From Polaromonas sp. OV174 (GTDB lineage Bacteria; Pseudomonadota; Gammaproteobacteria; Burkholderiales; Burkholderiaceae_C), in contig NZ_FOKZ01000004.1 in assembly GCF_900112285.1 (NCBI RefSeq), forward strand, positions 124,001 through 188,000: DNA of 64,000 nucleotides, in the 5' to 3' direction. Within the stretch, counting starts at the first letter, position 1, and every line of letters begins with the position of its first letter. Shown here in pieces: positions 35,478 to 43,973 of the stretch. The position numbers were made by a program, and so were the translations under genes. Below the pieces are notes generated by a model. That model ran no database searches, was not told the DNA's origin, and saw only the letters and a list, made by a program, of their open reading frames with translations.

Positions 35478-36947
35478 ATGCGTACCTTGTTGAAGGCTTC
35501 CTGCGTCATCGGCTTCGATGGCCTGTCCCATGTCTACTGGCGCGATGGCGAAGTGGTTTTTTCCGGCGACCGTATCGAATTCGTCGGCCGTAATTTCCAG
35601 GGCCATGTGGACCGCACCGTGGACTACGGCCAGGCCGTGATCTGCCCCGGGCTGATTGACCTTGACGCGCTGGGTGACATCGATTCCGGCGTGCTCGGTG
35701 TGGACAACGGCAGCAAGTTCGACAACGGCCGCCTGTGGTCCGAAGACTACATCCGCCGTGGCCCGCACGACGCCTACACGCCCGAGGAGGAGGTCTTCAA
35801 GTACCGCTATGCCTTCACGCATCTGATCCGCAACGGCATCACCACCGCGCTGCCCATCACCTCGATGTACTACCGCGAATGGGCCGAGCGCTACGACGAG
35901 TTCGCCGGCGTGGCCGCCCTGGCCGGCGAGCTGGGCCTGCGGGTCTACCTCGGGCCCTGCTACATGAGCGGCACCACCTACGCCCGCGCCGATCGCACGG
36001 CCGGCCAGCTGTGGGACGAGCCGCGCGGCCTGGCCGGCTTTGACGAGGCGTTGCGCTACTTCCGGGATTTTGACGGCGCGCACGGCGGCCTGGTGCGCGG
36101 CATGTTCGCGCCCGACCGCATCGAGACTTGCACGCCCGAACTGCTGGCCCGCACGGCGGCCGCCAGCGCCGAGCTGAAGGCACCGGTGCGGCTGCACTGC
36201 TGCCAGTCGGCCTATGAGTTCGAGACCGTGCTGCGCCTGCGCGGCCATACGCCGTTGGGCTGGCTGGAACATTTGGGCCTGCTGAACTCGCGCGCCGTCC
36301 TGCCGCACGGCATTTTCCTCAGCGGCCACCCGGCGGTTTCGGAAAAAGGCGATGCCGACTGGCGGCGCCTGCTCGCCAGCGGCGCCACCATCGCCCACTG
36401 CCCGGAAGTCTTTGTGCGCAGCGGCGAGGCGCTGGATTCCTTCGGCAAGTACCGCGTCGCTGGCATCAACCTGGGCCTTGGCACCGACACCTGGCCGCCC
36501 GATTTGCTGCAGAACATGCGCACCGGCCTGTATGTGGCGCGCCTGATGGAGGGCAATGCCACGCAAACCAGCATGGCCGACCTGTTCAGCGCCGCCACCT
36601 TAGGCGGCGCCAAGGCGCTGGGGCGCGACGACCTGGGGCGGCTGGCGGCTGGGGCGCAGGCCGACATCGTGGTGTTCGATCTGCAGGCCAGCCACCTGGG
36701 CCCTATCTTCGATCCCTTGAAGAATCTGTTCCTCGCCGGACGCGGCACCGATTGCCGGGCCAGCTACATCGCGGGGCGCTGCGTGATGGAAGACTTCAAG
36801 GTAGGCCAGGTGGATATGCAGGCGCTGCAGGCCCAGGCCGATCGCCAGTTCGCCAAGCTGCTGGCCAATCAGCAAGAGCGGCGCTTCGACGATGCGCCGC
36901 CGCAAACGCTGGTGCAGCCGGTGTTCGCCTGGGCTGAGCAGCCTTGA
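35478..36947 (+). CDS. Amidohydrolase-superfamily protein lacking the HxH metal motif
   Basis: This 489-residue protein has the TIM-barrel amidohydrolase frame: an N-terminal beta-sandwich, ICPGLID, then RLHCCQS, VLPHGIFLSGHPA, LGLGTDTWPPD and a C-terminal AGAQADIVVFDL block. Where the first beta-strand should supply HxH, it reads DLDALGDID (D63, L65), so the usual bimetal or mononuclear site is altered. The later His and Asp ligands remain. It may be an enzyme with an unusual metal site or a different reaction from its neighbours. It is in the same orientation and presumably the same transcript as the two CodA-like genes. Confidence 0.78.
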   Translation: MRTLLKASCVIGFDGLSHVYWRDGEVVFSGDRIEFVGRNFQGHVDRTVDYGQAVICPGLIDLDALGDIDSGVLGVDNGSKFDNGRLWSEDYIRRGPHDAYTPEEEVFKYRYAFTHLIRNGITTALPITSMYYREWAERYDEFAGVAALAGELGLRVYLGPCYMSGTTYARADRTAGQLWDEPRGLAGFDEALRYFRDFDGAHGGLVRGMFAPDRIETCTPELLARTAAASAELKAPVRLHCCQSAYEFETVLRLRGHTPLGWLEHLGLLNSRAVLPHGIFLSGHPAVSEKGDADWRRLLASGATIAHCPEVFVRSGEALDSFGKYRVAGINLGLGTDTWPPDLLQNMRTGLYVARLMEGNATQTSMADLFSAATLGGAKALGRDDLGRLAAGAQADIVVFDLQASHLGPIFDPLKNLFLAGRGTDCRASYIAGRCVMEDFKVGQVDMQALQAQADRQFAKLLANQQERRFDDAPPQTLVQPVFAWAEQP

Positions 36948-36957
36948 ATGGCTGGCT

Positions 36958-37028
36958 GATTGCTATGAAATAAGTAGCTGCTTGCGCAGACTCCACCTGC
37001 GCTACAGCCCTGAAATGCTTAAAGCCTT
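36958..37028. repeat. AT-palindromic interspersed repeat
   Basis: GCTATGAAATAAGTAGCTGCTTGCGCAGACTCC, then CTGCGCTACAGCCCTGAAATG. It separates the two amidohydrolase genes. A CGGAG at 37064-37068 just beyond it is the ribosome-binding site of the next gene. Confidence 0.65.
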
Positions 37029-37075
37029 CAGTCCTCGATTTTGTCTTTTTTTGTCTTACTTATCGGAGTTTGCGC

Positions 37076-38521
37076 ATGACTGAAAACATAGACCTTTTGA
37101 TAGAGCACGGCACCGTCATCACCGTCGATGCCCAGCGCCGCGTGATTGAAGACGGTGCCGTGGCGATCAAGGCCGACCGCATTGTGGCGGTCGGCAGCAC
37201 GGCCGAACTGCGCGCGCGTTATACCGCGGCCAAGACCATCAATGCCCATCGCAAGGCGGTGTTGCCGGGGCTGATAGACAGCCATGCCCACGCCGGTCAC
37301 GGCATGCTGCGCACCATGGGCGCCGGTGATCCGGGCGCCTGGATGGATGCCTGTGCGGTGATCTATACCTCGGCCTCGGATGAGCAGTTCTGGCGCGCCG
37401 AGTCGGCCATGACCTCGCTGGAGCGGCTGAAGGCCGGCGTCACCACCGGCGTGTCGCTGTTTGGCGGCGGCGATTCCATCATGCGCGTCGATGACCCCAA
37501 ATACGCCAAGGCGCATTGCGACGCGGTGGCGCGTGCCGGCACGCGCTCGGTGGTGGCGGTGGGCCCGACGCGGCCGGGCGGACCCAAGCGCTATGTGGAC
37601 TGGGCCAGCGAGCCGCCGAGCTCGCGCGACATCGACGCGGCCACCATGCTGGATGTTTGCAAGACCATCATCGATGACAACCATGGCCGCGCCGACGGCC
37701 GGCTCAACATCGCCGTGACCCTGGCGGTGTTTGCCCCCATGCATGAGCCCGATCACGTCCAGTTGCGCGAGGAATTTCAGCGCCAGGCCAGGGATTATTT
37801 CAGCCTGGCCAAGGAGCGCGGCCTGACCTTCACGCAAGACGGCCACCGCACCGGGACCTTGGCGCTGGCGCACAGCGAGCTGGGCCTGCTGGGCCCGAGC
37901 TCCTTCATGTCGCACAGCATTGACCTGAGCGACCAAGACATCGCGGTGACCCGCGAGACCAACACCCGCATCGTGCACAACCCCAGCGCCATCATGTCGA
38001 TTCGCGGCCGCTGCCCGGTGCCCGAGCTGATTGATGCCGGCGTCGTCGTGGCCATAGGCTCCGATGGCTCGGCGCCCGACCGTGGCTATGACATGTTCCG
38101 CCACATGTCCCAGTGCATGCACTACCAGCGCCGGCATTTCCGCGATGCCGGCGTGCTGCCGCATGGCAAGGTGTTGGAGATGGTGACGATTGACGCCGCC
38201 AAGGCGCTCTCCATGGACCATGACATCGGCTCGCTGGAGGTCGGCAAAAAGGCCGACATCATCCTGGTGGATTTGTTCAAGCCGCACATGATGCCGCTCA
38301 ATATGCCGGTCTACCGCGTCACCTGCTTTGCCAATGCCGCCGATGTCAGCACCACCATCGTCAATGGCCGCATCCTGATGGAAGACCGCCAGGTGCTGAG
38401 CGTCAACGAGAACGAAATTCTGGAAGAGGTCAATGTTGCCGCGGAACGTATGCTGGACCGCAGCGGCCTGCGCCATCTGACCGAGTCACCCGCCCGCCTG
38501 TGGGGCGTCAGCCACTATTGA
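37076..38521 (+). CDS. Amidohydrolase, chlorohydrolase/SsnA-TrzN-like (COG0402)
   Basis: This 481-residue enzyme has the first metal motif IDSHAHAGHG, a middle SFMSHSIDLS histidine, IGSDGSAPDRG with the metal Asp, and SLEVGKKADIILVDL near the C-terminus. The segment that usually supplies the third histidine reads FTQDGHRTG rather than HxxE, so that ligand is uncertain. Relatives deaminate or dechlorinate aminated rings (guanine, 8-oxoguanine, s-triazines) or remove amino groups from side-chain amines. The ATG is preferred over TTG six bases upstream because CGGAG is correctly spaced. It probably acts on an intermediate of the same pathway as the CodA-like enzymes. Confidence 0.83.
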   Translation: MTENIDLLIEHGTVITVDAQRRVIEDGAVAIKADRIVAVGSTAELRARYTAAKTINAHRKAVLPGLIDSHAHAGHGMLRTMGAGDPGAWMDACAVIYTSASDEQFWRAESAMTSLERLKAGVTTGVSLFGGGDSIMRVDDPKYAKAHCDAVARAGTRSVVAVGPTRPGGPKRYVDWASEPPSSRDIDAATMLDVCKTIIDDNHGRADGRLNIAVTLAVFAPMHEPDHVQLREEFQRQARDYFSLAKERGLTFTQDGHRTGTLALAHSELGLLGPSSFMSHSIDLSDQDIAVTRETNTRIVHNPSAIMSIRGRCPVPELIDAGVVVAIGSDGSAPDRGYDMFRHMSQCMHYQRRHFRDAGVLPHGKVLEMVTIDAAKALSMDHDIGSLEVGKKADIILVDLFKPHMMPLNMPVYRVTCFANAADVSTTIVNGRILMEDRQVLSVNENEILEEVNVAAERMLDRSGLRHLTESPARLWGVSHY

Positions 38522-38536
38522 ATTGAAGGATTTAGC

Positions 38537-39739
38537 ATGCAAGACCTAGTCATACGGGGCGTTCGCCCCTGGGGCGGTGAGAGCGCCGACATTGCCGTGC
38601 GGGATGGCCGCATCGCCGCCATTGGCGCCGATCTGCCCGCCCTGCCCGGGGAGGAAATTATTGATGGCCGTGGCTGCCTCGTCATTCCCGGCCTGGTGGA
38701 TGCCCACGCCCATATCGACAAGACGCTCTGGGGTACGCCCTGGCACCCGCACCAGGCCGGCCCCAGCCTGATGGACAAGATTACCAACGAGCGGCAGGTG
38801 CTGGCCGGTCTCGGCCTGTCGCCCGAAGTCCAGAGCGCCCGCCTGCTCAGACGCCTGATCGCCTGCGGCACCACCCATGTGCGCACCCACGTCGATGTGG
38901 GGCCAGACGTGGGCCTGAAGCACCTGCACGGCGTTCAGGCGATGCGCGAGCGCTATCGCGACTGGATGGACATTGACATGGTGGCCTTCCCGCAGACCGG
39001 CGTGATGATACGGCCGGGCACCCTGGATCTGCTGGAGCAGGCCGTGCGGGATGGCGCGGAAGTCATAGGCGGACTCGATCCCGTGGGGGTTGACCGTGAC
39101 CCCAAGGGGCAGCTGGACGGCATCTTCGCCATTGCCGGGCGGCACGGTTGCGAGGTGGACATTCACCTGCACGATCGCGGCGATCTGGGCGCGGTGACGA
39201 TGGAGATGATTGCCGAACGCACGCGCAGCCTGGGCCTGGCCGGCAAGGTGGCGATCAGCCACGCGTTTTGCCTGGGCGGCGTGGAGCCTGCGCGCCTGGA
39301 GTCTCTCATCGCGCTGCTGCTGGAGAACGACATCGCGATCATGACGCACGCGCCCTCGGGTACCACACCTTTCCCGCCGATACGCCTGCTGCACGAGCGC
39401 GGCGTGCGGCTGTTCTCGGGTTCTGACGGCATTCGCGATACCTGGAGCCCGCTCAACAACGGCGACATGCTGGAGCGCGCCTTCATGCTGGCCTATCGCA
39501 GCGGATTCCGCGACGATGCCGGCATTGAAATCGCCCTGCGCATGGCCACTTACGGCGGCGCCCAAGTCATGGGCGCCCAGCACTATGGCTTGAGCGTCGG
39601 ATCCAACGCCGACCTGGTGCTGGTCGCGGCCGAAACGGCGGCAGAGGCCGTGGCCTACCACCCGCCACGCCGCCTGGTGCTCAAACGCGGCCGCGTGGTG
39701 GCCCGCGACGGCCAGGCCTTGCTGCCAGCCAACGCTTGA
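38537..39739 (+). CDS. Cytosine deaminase-like amidohydrolase (copy 2)
   Basis: This 400-residue paralogue of the enzyme at 34192 has the same metal ligands (VDAHAHIDKT, VDIHLHDRGD, ISHAFCLGG, SGSDGIRDTW). It also has the same Asp replacing the CodA catalytic Glu. The two share the opening IRNVRP/IRGVRPWGG style and the AAETAAEAV-type ending, but differ widely between motifs. They therefore probably act on successive or related substrates. It follows the previous gene by 15 bp with GAAGGA upstream of the ATG. Confidence 0.85.
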   Translation: MQDLVIRGVRPWGGESADIAVRDGRIAAIGADLPALPGEEIIDGRGCLVIPGLVDAHAHIDKTLWGTPWHPHQAGPSLMDKITNERQVLAGLGLSPEVQSARLLRRLIACGTTHVRTHVDVGPDVGLKHLHGVQAMRERYRDWMDIDMVAFPQTGVMIRPGTLDLLEQAVRDGAEVIGGLDPVGVDRDPKGQLDGIFAIAGRHGCEVDIHLHDRGDLGAVTMEMIAERTRSLGLAGKVAISHAFCLGGVEPARLESLIALLLENDIAIMTHAPSGTTPFPPIRLLHERGVRLFSGSDGIRDTWSPLNNGDMLERAFMLAYRSGFRDDAGIEIALRMATYGGAQVMGAQHYGLSVGSNADLVLVAAETAAEAVAYHPPRRLVLKRGRVVARDGQALLPANA

Positions 39740-39810
39740 CGCTGTCGCCCGTCGCCCGTCGCCCGTCGCTTGCCACCACCATCCCGATTCACTCTTCATC
39801 GAAAGCTTCC

Positions 39811-40818
39811 ATGTCTTCCTTTCTTGCCTCCAAACGCCAGGTCCTGGTTAGCGCCTGTGCGCTCGCGACCCTGACGATCGTTCCTGCATTGAGCCATCAG
39901 GCCCAGGCGCAAGCCTGGCCCACGGCCCGCCCCATCACCATGGTGGTGGGCTTTCCCGCCGGCGGTAGCGCCGACATGATTGCCCGCACCATCGCCGAGC
40001 CGCTGAGCAAGCGCCTGGGCACGCCGGTGGTGATAGAGAATGTCAGCGGCGCCGGCGGCACCATCGCCGGCCAGAAGGTGGCCAATGCCGCACCCGACGG
40101 CTACACCGTGTTCATGGCCTCGGGCAGCGAGGTGTCGATTGCCCGCCTGTTCAATCCGGCCGTCAAATACAACGGCGAGACCGATTTCACCGCCATCGGG
40201 TTGGTCGGTGATGTGCCCCTGGTGCTGGTCGCCAGCCCCAGGGCCGGCCTCAAGACCGTGGCGCAAGCGCTGGACAAGGCCAAGCGCGAACCTGCGGCGC
40301 TGAGCTATGCCTCATCTGGCGTAGGCACCGTGCTGCACGTGGCCGGGGAATTGCTCAACCAGAAGGCCGGCACCAAGATTGCCCACGTGCCCTATCGCGG
40401 CGCGGCCCAGATGGCGATTGATGTGGCCGGCGGCACCATAGAGCTGGCCTTCTTCATGACACCCACGGCCCTGCCGCATATAGAGACCGGCAAGATGGTG
40501 GCGCTGGGCGTCACCACGACGGCTCGCTCCCGCGCAGCGCCGCAAATTCCCTCGCTGTCGGAAACGCCGGCACTCAAGGGCTTTGACGTCAGCCTGTGGA
40601 ATGGCTTGTTCGGCCCCGCCAAATTGCCGCCAGCCATCACGGCGCGCCTGAACAAGGAGCTCAATGAGGTCTTGCGCGAACCGGCGGTCTGGCAAAAACT
40701 CCAGAAGGCCGGCGTCGAAACCCAGGGCAGCACGCCGCAGGCACTAACGCAGCGGATTCGCGATGAGGTCCAGCGGGTTCAGAGCATTGCCCCCGCCGCG
40801 ATGAAGAGCAGTAGCTAA
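39811..40818 (+). CDS. Bug family (tripartite tricarboxylate transporter) extracytoplasmic solute receptor
   Basis: This 335-residue exported protein has a signal peptide to about residue 35 (LSHQAQAQAWP). It carries the Bug/TctC hallmarks: PITMVVGFPAGGSADMIAR, VVIENVSGAGGTIAG, LSYASSGVGTVLHVAGELL, AHVPYRG and LWNGLFGPAKLP. Bug proteins bind carboxylates, amides or aromatic acids. No TctA or TctB gene is in the window, so it is an orphan receptor, as is common in Comamonadaceae. Its position at the end of the operon suggests that it binds a pathway substrate or product, perhaps as a sensor. A small heptamer run (GTCGCCC x3) precedes it. Confidence 0.88.
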   Translation: MSSFLASKRQVLVSACALATLTIVPALSHQAQAQAWPTARPITMVVGFPAGGSADMIARTIAEPLSKRLGTPVVIENVSGAGGTIAGQKVANAAPDGYTVFMASGSEVSIARLFNPAVKYNGETDFTAIGLVGDVPLVLVASPRAGLKTVAQALDKAKREPAALSYASSGVGTVLHVAGELLNQKAGTKIAHVPYRGAAQMAIDVAGGTIELAFFMTPTALPHIETGKMVALGVTTTARSRAAPQIPSLSETPALKGFDVSLWNGLFGPAKLPPAITARLNKELNEVLREPAVWQKLQKAGVETQGSTPQALTQRIRDEVQRVQSIAPAAMKSSS

Positions 40819-40823
40819 GACTT

Positions 40824-41390
40824 TCAGGCCCTGAAAAACGTGGCCGCTTGCGCCACGGCCGCGCTATCGGCCTGGACGGCCCCGGGCGGCCCGCCCTTGC
40901 CCCACAATTCGCCGCCGTAGTTCATGGCCATGAACTCGGCGCAGAGCCGGATCGAGTCCATCATGGGCTGGGCCTTGGCGCGGTCGCCGCTGGTGGTGAT
41001 CAGGCGCAAGGTTTTTTGGGCCATTTCTTCCTTGAAGGGCAGGCCGGGCACGCGCAGCCAGGCGCTCCAGTGGTCCAGGTAGATTTTCAGCGGCGCCGGA
41101 ATGCTGTACCAGTAAACCGGCGCGACGAACACGATGTCGGTCGCCGCCAAGGTGGCGTCCAGCAGGGTTTTCATGTCACCGCTGGGCGCGGCGTACTGGC
41201 CACTGGTATGGCGCTGATCGACAAACATCGGCAGTTGCAGACGCGACAAATGGTGCCAGGTCTGCGGCGTGCCGGCGGGCAGTGTTGCTGCCGCCTGTTG
41301 CGCCAGCCATTCCGTGTTGCCCAAGGCGCCCGGCTCGCGGGTCGAGGTGGTGAGAAAAAGAAAATGAGGGTTGGCGTTCATGGCTGTCAT
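40824..41390 (-). CDS. Flavodoxin-fold NAD(P)H-dependent oxidoreductase
   Basis: This 188-residue protein has the flavodoxin-like layout: FLFLTTSTREPGALGNTEWLA (FMN phosphate loop), DIVFVAPVYWYSIPAPLKIYLD and TLRLITTSGDRAK. The FVAPVYWYSIPAPLK segment is typical of NADPH-dependent FMN reductases and quinone reductases. The start is uncertain between 41390 and 41381. It is convergent with the Bug gene, only 5 bp apart, and begins a run of housekeeping genes. The substrate is unknown. Confidence 0.8.
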   Translation of the reverse strand: MTAMNANPHFLFLTTSTREPGALGNTEWLAQQAAATLPAGTPQTWHHLSRLQLPMFVDQRHTSGQYAAPSGDMKTLLDATLAATDIVFVAPVYWYSIPAPLKIYLDHWSAWLRVPGLPFKEEMAQKTLRLITTSGDRAKAQPMMDSIRLCAEFMAMNYGGELWGKGGPPGAVQADSAAVAQAATFFRA

Positions 41391-41565
41391 CGTAACCACA
41401 GAGCGCTGCGCCAGCATGGCCGAGCCGAAGGGGGTGGCCCGGCCGTCTGCCTTCGAGATTGACGAAGCGCCCGCCCTGCGCACGGGGCTACGCGCTTGCG
41501 CACGGCAATTGCTCGATCGCCACGCGGCATGAAACCCCGCCGCTTGAGGGGCCGTGCCTGGGCGA

Positions 41566-42930
41566 TCAGGCGGCGCTGGTGGTCAGCCTAGGGTTGGGGC
41601 GTTGCAGCCCGTAAAAGCCGAAGTTCATGGCCGGCGTTTCGCCGCTGATCAACTCTGCCATGGCCTTGCCCGAGCCGGCGCCATGGGTCCAGCCCAGGGT
41701 GCCGTGGCCGGCATTGACCCACAGGCGGCCGACTTTGGTCTTGCCTATGTAGGGAATGTTGGTCGGCGTGGCGGGGCGTAGGCCGGTCCAGAAATGCGGC
41801 TGGCCGCCTTCTTCTTCGGTGCGGGTGTCGCACACGCCGGGCAGCACTTCTTCGATGCGATTGGCCAGCATGCGGCAACGCGCCTTGGCCAGCGGTGTGT
41901 CCAGGGAATGGTCATATCCGCCCAGCTCTATGGTGCCGGCCACGCGCAAGTGGTCGCCCAGGCGGCTCATGGCGCATTTGACCTCGTCGTCTATGGTGCT
42001 GACATAGGGCGCGAGTTCGGGTTTTTTCAGCTTGAAGGTGGCGCTATAGCCCTTGCCCGGGTAGATGGGCAGATCGACGCCGACGGTGCGCAGCAGGGGC
42101 GCGCTGTAGGAGCCGCAGGCCACCACCACGGCATCGGCCTTGATTTCTTGGTCTTTTTGGTCTTTTTGGGCTTTTTGGGCTTTTTGGGATCTTTCGCCCG
42201 TACCACGGGCGCAAACAGCTATTGATTCAATAGCACCGCCGGCCTGATTCAGGCGTGCGATGTCGTGGCCATACATGAATTGCGCGCCGCGCGCCTGGCA
42301 GCGCTTGGCCAGCTGCTGGGTGAACAGGCGGGCGTCGCCGCTTTCGTCGCTGGGCGTGAAAGTGCCGCCGACGATGCGGTGGGCAAAGGACTTGAAGGCC
42401 GGTTCGATCTGGAACAGCTCTTCGCGGCTGACCACCTTGCGCGCCACGCCGTATTTGCGCATCAGCGCGGCGGCGTCGCCGGCGGTGTCGAAGGATTTTT
42501 GGTCAGTGTAGTAGTGGGCAATGCCGCGCTCCAGCCGCTGGTACTCGATGCCGGTGGCGCTCACCACGTCTTTCAGCGCGGCGTGGCTGTAGGCGCCCAG
42601 CGCCACGATTTGCTGCACATTGCGTTCAAAGGCGGCGTCGTTGCACTGGCCTAAAAACTGCAGGCCCCAGCGCCATTGCTGCCAGTCCAGCTGCGGACGG
42701 AACAGCAGCGGGGCTTCCTTGCTGAACATCCATTTCAGCATCTTGAGCGGGGCGTCGCGGTTGGCCCAGGGCTCGCAATAGCTGACGGAAATCTGTGCCG
42801 CGTTGGCAAAGCTGGTTTCCAGCGCCGCATCGGGCTGCCGGTCCACCACGACGACCTCGTGGCCGCGCTCCAGCAAATGCCAGGCCGTGCTCACACCAAT
42901 AATGCCCGCGCCCAAAACAATGACTTTCAT
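41566..42930 (-). CDS. dadA: D-amino acid dehydrogenase small subunit (DadA) with in-frame repeat insertion
   Basis: This 454-residue flavoprotein has the FAD-binding start VIVLGAGIIGVSTAWHLLERGHEV, followed by ETSFANAAQISVSYCEPWAN and a C-terminal WTGLRPATPTNIPYIG..LWVNAGHGTLGWTHGAGSG. These are DadA signatures for oxidising D-amino acids, including D-Ala, into the respiratory chain. The ATG has AGGAAGG upstream. Residues about 232-264 are not family sequence. They translate the AT-palindromic repeat (GAIESIAV) and a 9-bp tandem repeat giving four QKA/QKD units. This makes the protein about 25-30 residues longer than usual. It is divergent from an ArgP-like regulator. Confidence 0.88.
   Translation of the reverse strand: MKVIVLGAGIIGVSTAWHLLERGHEVVVVDRQPDAALETSFANAAQISVSYCEPWANRDAPLKMLKWMFSKEAPLLFRPQLDWQQWRWGLQFLGQCNDAAFERNVQQIVALGAYSHAALKDVVSATGIEYQRLERGIAHYYTDQKSFDTAGDAAALMRKYGVARKVVSREELFQIEPAFKSFAHRIVGGTFTPSDESGDARLFTQQLAKRCQARGAQFMYGHDIARLNQAGGAIESIAVCARGTGERSQKAQKAQKDQKDQEIKADAVVVACGSYSAPLLRTVGVDLPIYPGKGYSATFKLKKPELAPYVSTIDDEVKCAMSRLGDHLRVAGTIELGGYDHSLDTPLAKARCRMLANRIEEVLPGVCDTRTEEEGGQPHFWTGLRPATPTNIPYIGKTKVGRLWVNAGHGTLGWTHGAGSGKAMAELISGETPAMNFGFYGLQRPNPRLTTSAA
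42142..42237 (-). repeat. AT-palindromic repeat plus 9-bp minisatellite inside dadA
   Basis: On the minus strand, GCTATTGAATCAATAGC (42218-42234) is followed by TGTTTGCGCCCGTGGTACGG, which matches the intergenic family copy at 52.3 kb almost base for base. Four 9-bp units (two CAAAAAGCC, two CAAAAAGAC; 42151-42186) follow directly. Both parts keep the dadA frame. Confidence 0.8.
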
Positions 42931-43037
42931 AGAAAACACCTTCCTGGGTTTCGAGTGTGCAGGAGCTTGCCTTCAAATAAAAGAAAAATTAAACTGTTTG
43001 CGAAAACATCAGAATAGCTAATAGAAGGAATGACCTA

Positions 43038-43973
43038 GTGAGCAGCTTTGACCCGGATGCGCTTGAGTGCCTGGCCGCCATCGTGGAAGAGGGCGGCTTC
43101 GAGCGCGCCGCCCAGCGCCTGTCCATCACCCAGTCGGCGGTGTCGCAGCGCCTGCGCGCGCTGGAGGCGCAGGTCGGCACCGTGCTGATCGTGCGCAGCC
43201 GCCCGCTCAAGGCCACCTCCGCCGGCCAGCTCCTGCTCAAGCACACCAAGATGCTGCGCCTGCTGCGGGCCGACCTGGAGCGCGACCTGAAAGAGCTGGC
43301 GCCCAGCTCGCTGCGCGGCGCGCGCGAAGAAGAGCGCATCTCGATTGCCATCAACGCCGACAGCATTGCCAGCTGGGCCCTGCAGGCGCTGACCGAACTG
43401 GCGCAGCAGGGCCTGCCGATGGAAATCATCACCGACGACCAGGACTTCACCCATGAATGGCTGCGCGAGGGCCAGGTGCTGGGCTGCGTCACCACCCTCA
43501 AGCAGGCTTTGCGCGGCTGCAAGGTGGTGGCCCTGGGCGCCATGGAATATGTGGCGGTGGCGGCGCCGGCGTTCGCGCAGGCGCGACTGGCTGGCAGCGA
43601 CAGGGCCGCGCCGCTGCTGACGGCGCACAACTTTCGCGACATTCCCTTTGTGTCGTTTAACCGCAAGGACGACATGCAAAGCGAGTTTGTCGGCAAGGCC
43701 TTCGGGCTCAAGCGTGTCACGCTCAATCAACTGTTTGTGCCTTCGTCGGAAGGCCAGCTGCGCGCCGTGCTGGCGGGTTGGGGCGCCAGCGTGGTGCCGC
43801 GCCTGCTGGCCCAGGGCCTGATTGACCAGGGCCAGCTCGTCAATCTGGCACCGGCCTGCACCTTGCCGATTCAGCTCTACTGGCATTGCTGGAACCTGGA
43901 GTCCGAAGTGCTGGACGCGCTGACAGCGGCGCTCAAGCGATCGGCGGAGCAGTCGTTGGTGCTCAGCGCTTGA
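43038..43973 (+). CDS. LysR-type regulator, ArgP/IciA family
   Basis: This 311-residue regulator has an N-terminal winged HTH (AAQRLSITQSAVSQRLRALEAQVG) in the ArgP style. The effector domain contains NADSIASWALQAL, and the stretch VSFNRKDDMQSEFV is typical of ArgP. ArgP responds to lysine and arginine and controls amino-acid exporters such as ArgO/LysE. Here it is divergent from dadA, so control of D-amino-acid breakdown is possible. The GTG start has GAAGGA upstream. Its last 11 bases overlap the convergent YceI gene. Confidence 0.85.
   Translation: MSSFDPDALECLAAIVEEGGFERAAQRLSITQSAVSQRLRALEAQVGTVLIVRSRPLKATSAGQLLLKHTKMLRLLRADLERDLKELAPSSLRGAREEERISIAINADSIASWALQALTELAQQGLPMEIITDDQDFTHEWLREGQVLGCVTTLKQALRGCKVVALGAMEYVAVAAPAFAQARLAGSDRAAPLLTAHNFRDIPFVSFNRKDDMQSEFVGKAFGLKRVTLNQLFVPSSEGQLRAVLAGWGASVVPRLLAQGLIDQGQLVNLAPACTLPIQLYWHCWNLESEVLDALTAALKRSAEQSLVLSA

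Noticed and set aside
39744-39768. GTCGCCC heptamer repeated three times before the Bug gene
   Set aside because: Only three units and no structure; probably slippage noise, though it could vary in length.
40822-40836. TTTCAGG-C-CCTGAAA palindrome as a terminator
   Set aside because: The one-base loop cannot form a normal hairpin and it overlaps the stop of the convergent gene; no T-run.
42151-42186. Short tandem repeat as a possible CRISPR fragment
   Set aside because: The 9-bp units have no spacers and lie inside dadA; it is a minisatellite.
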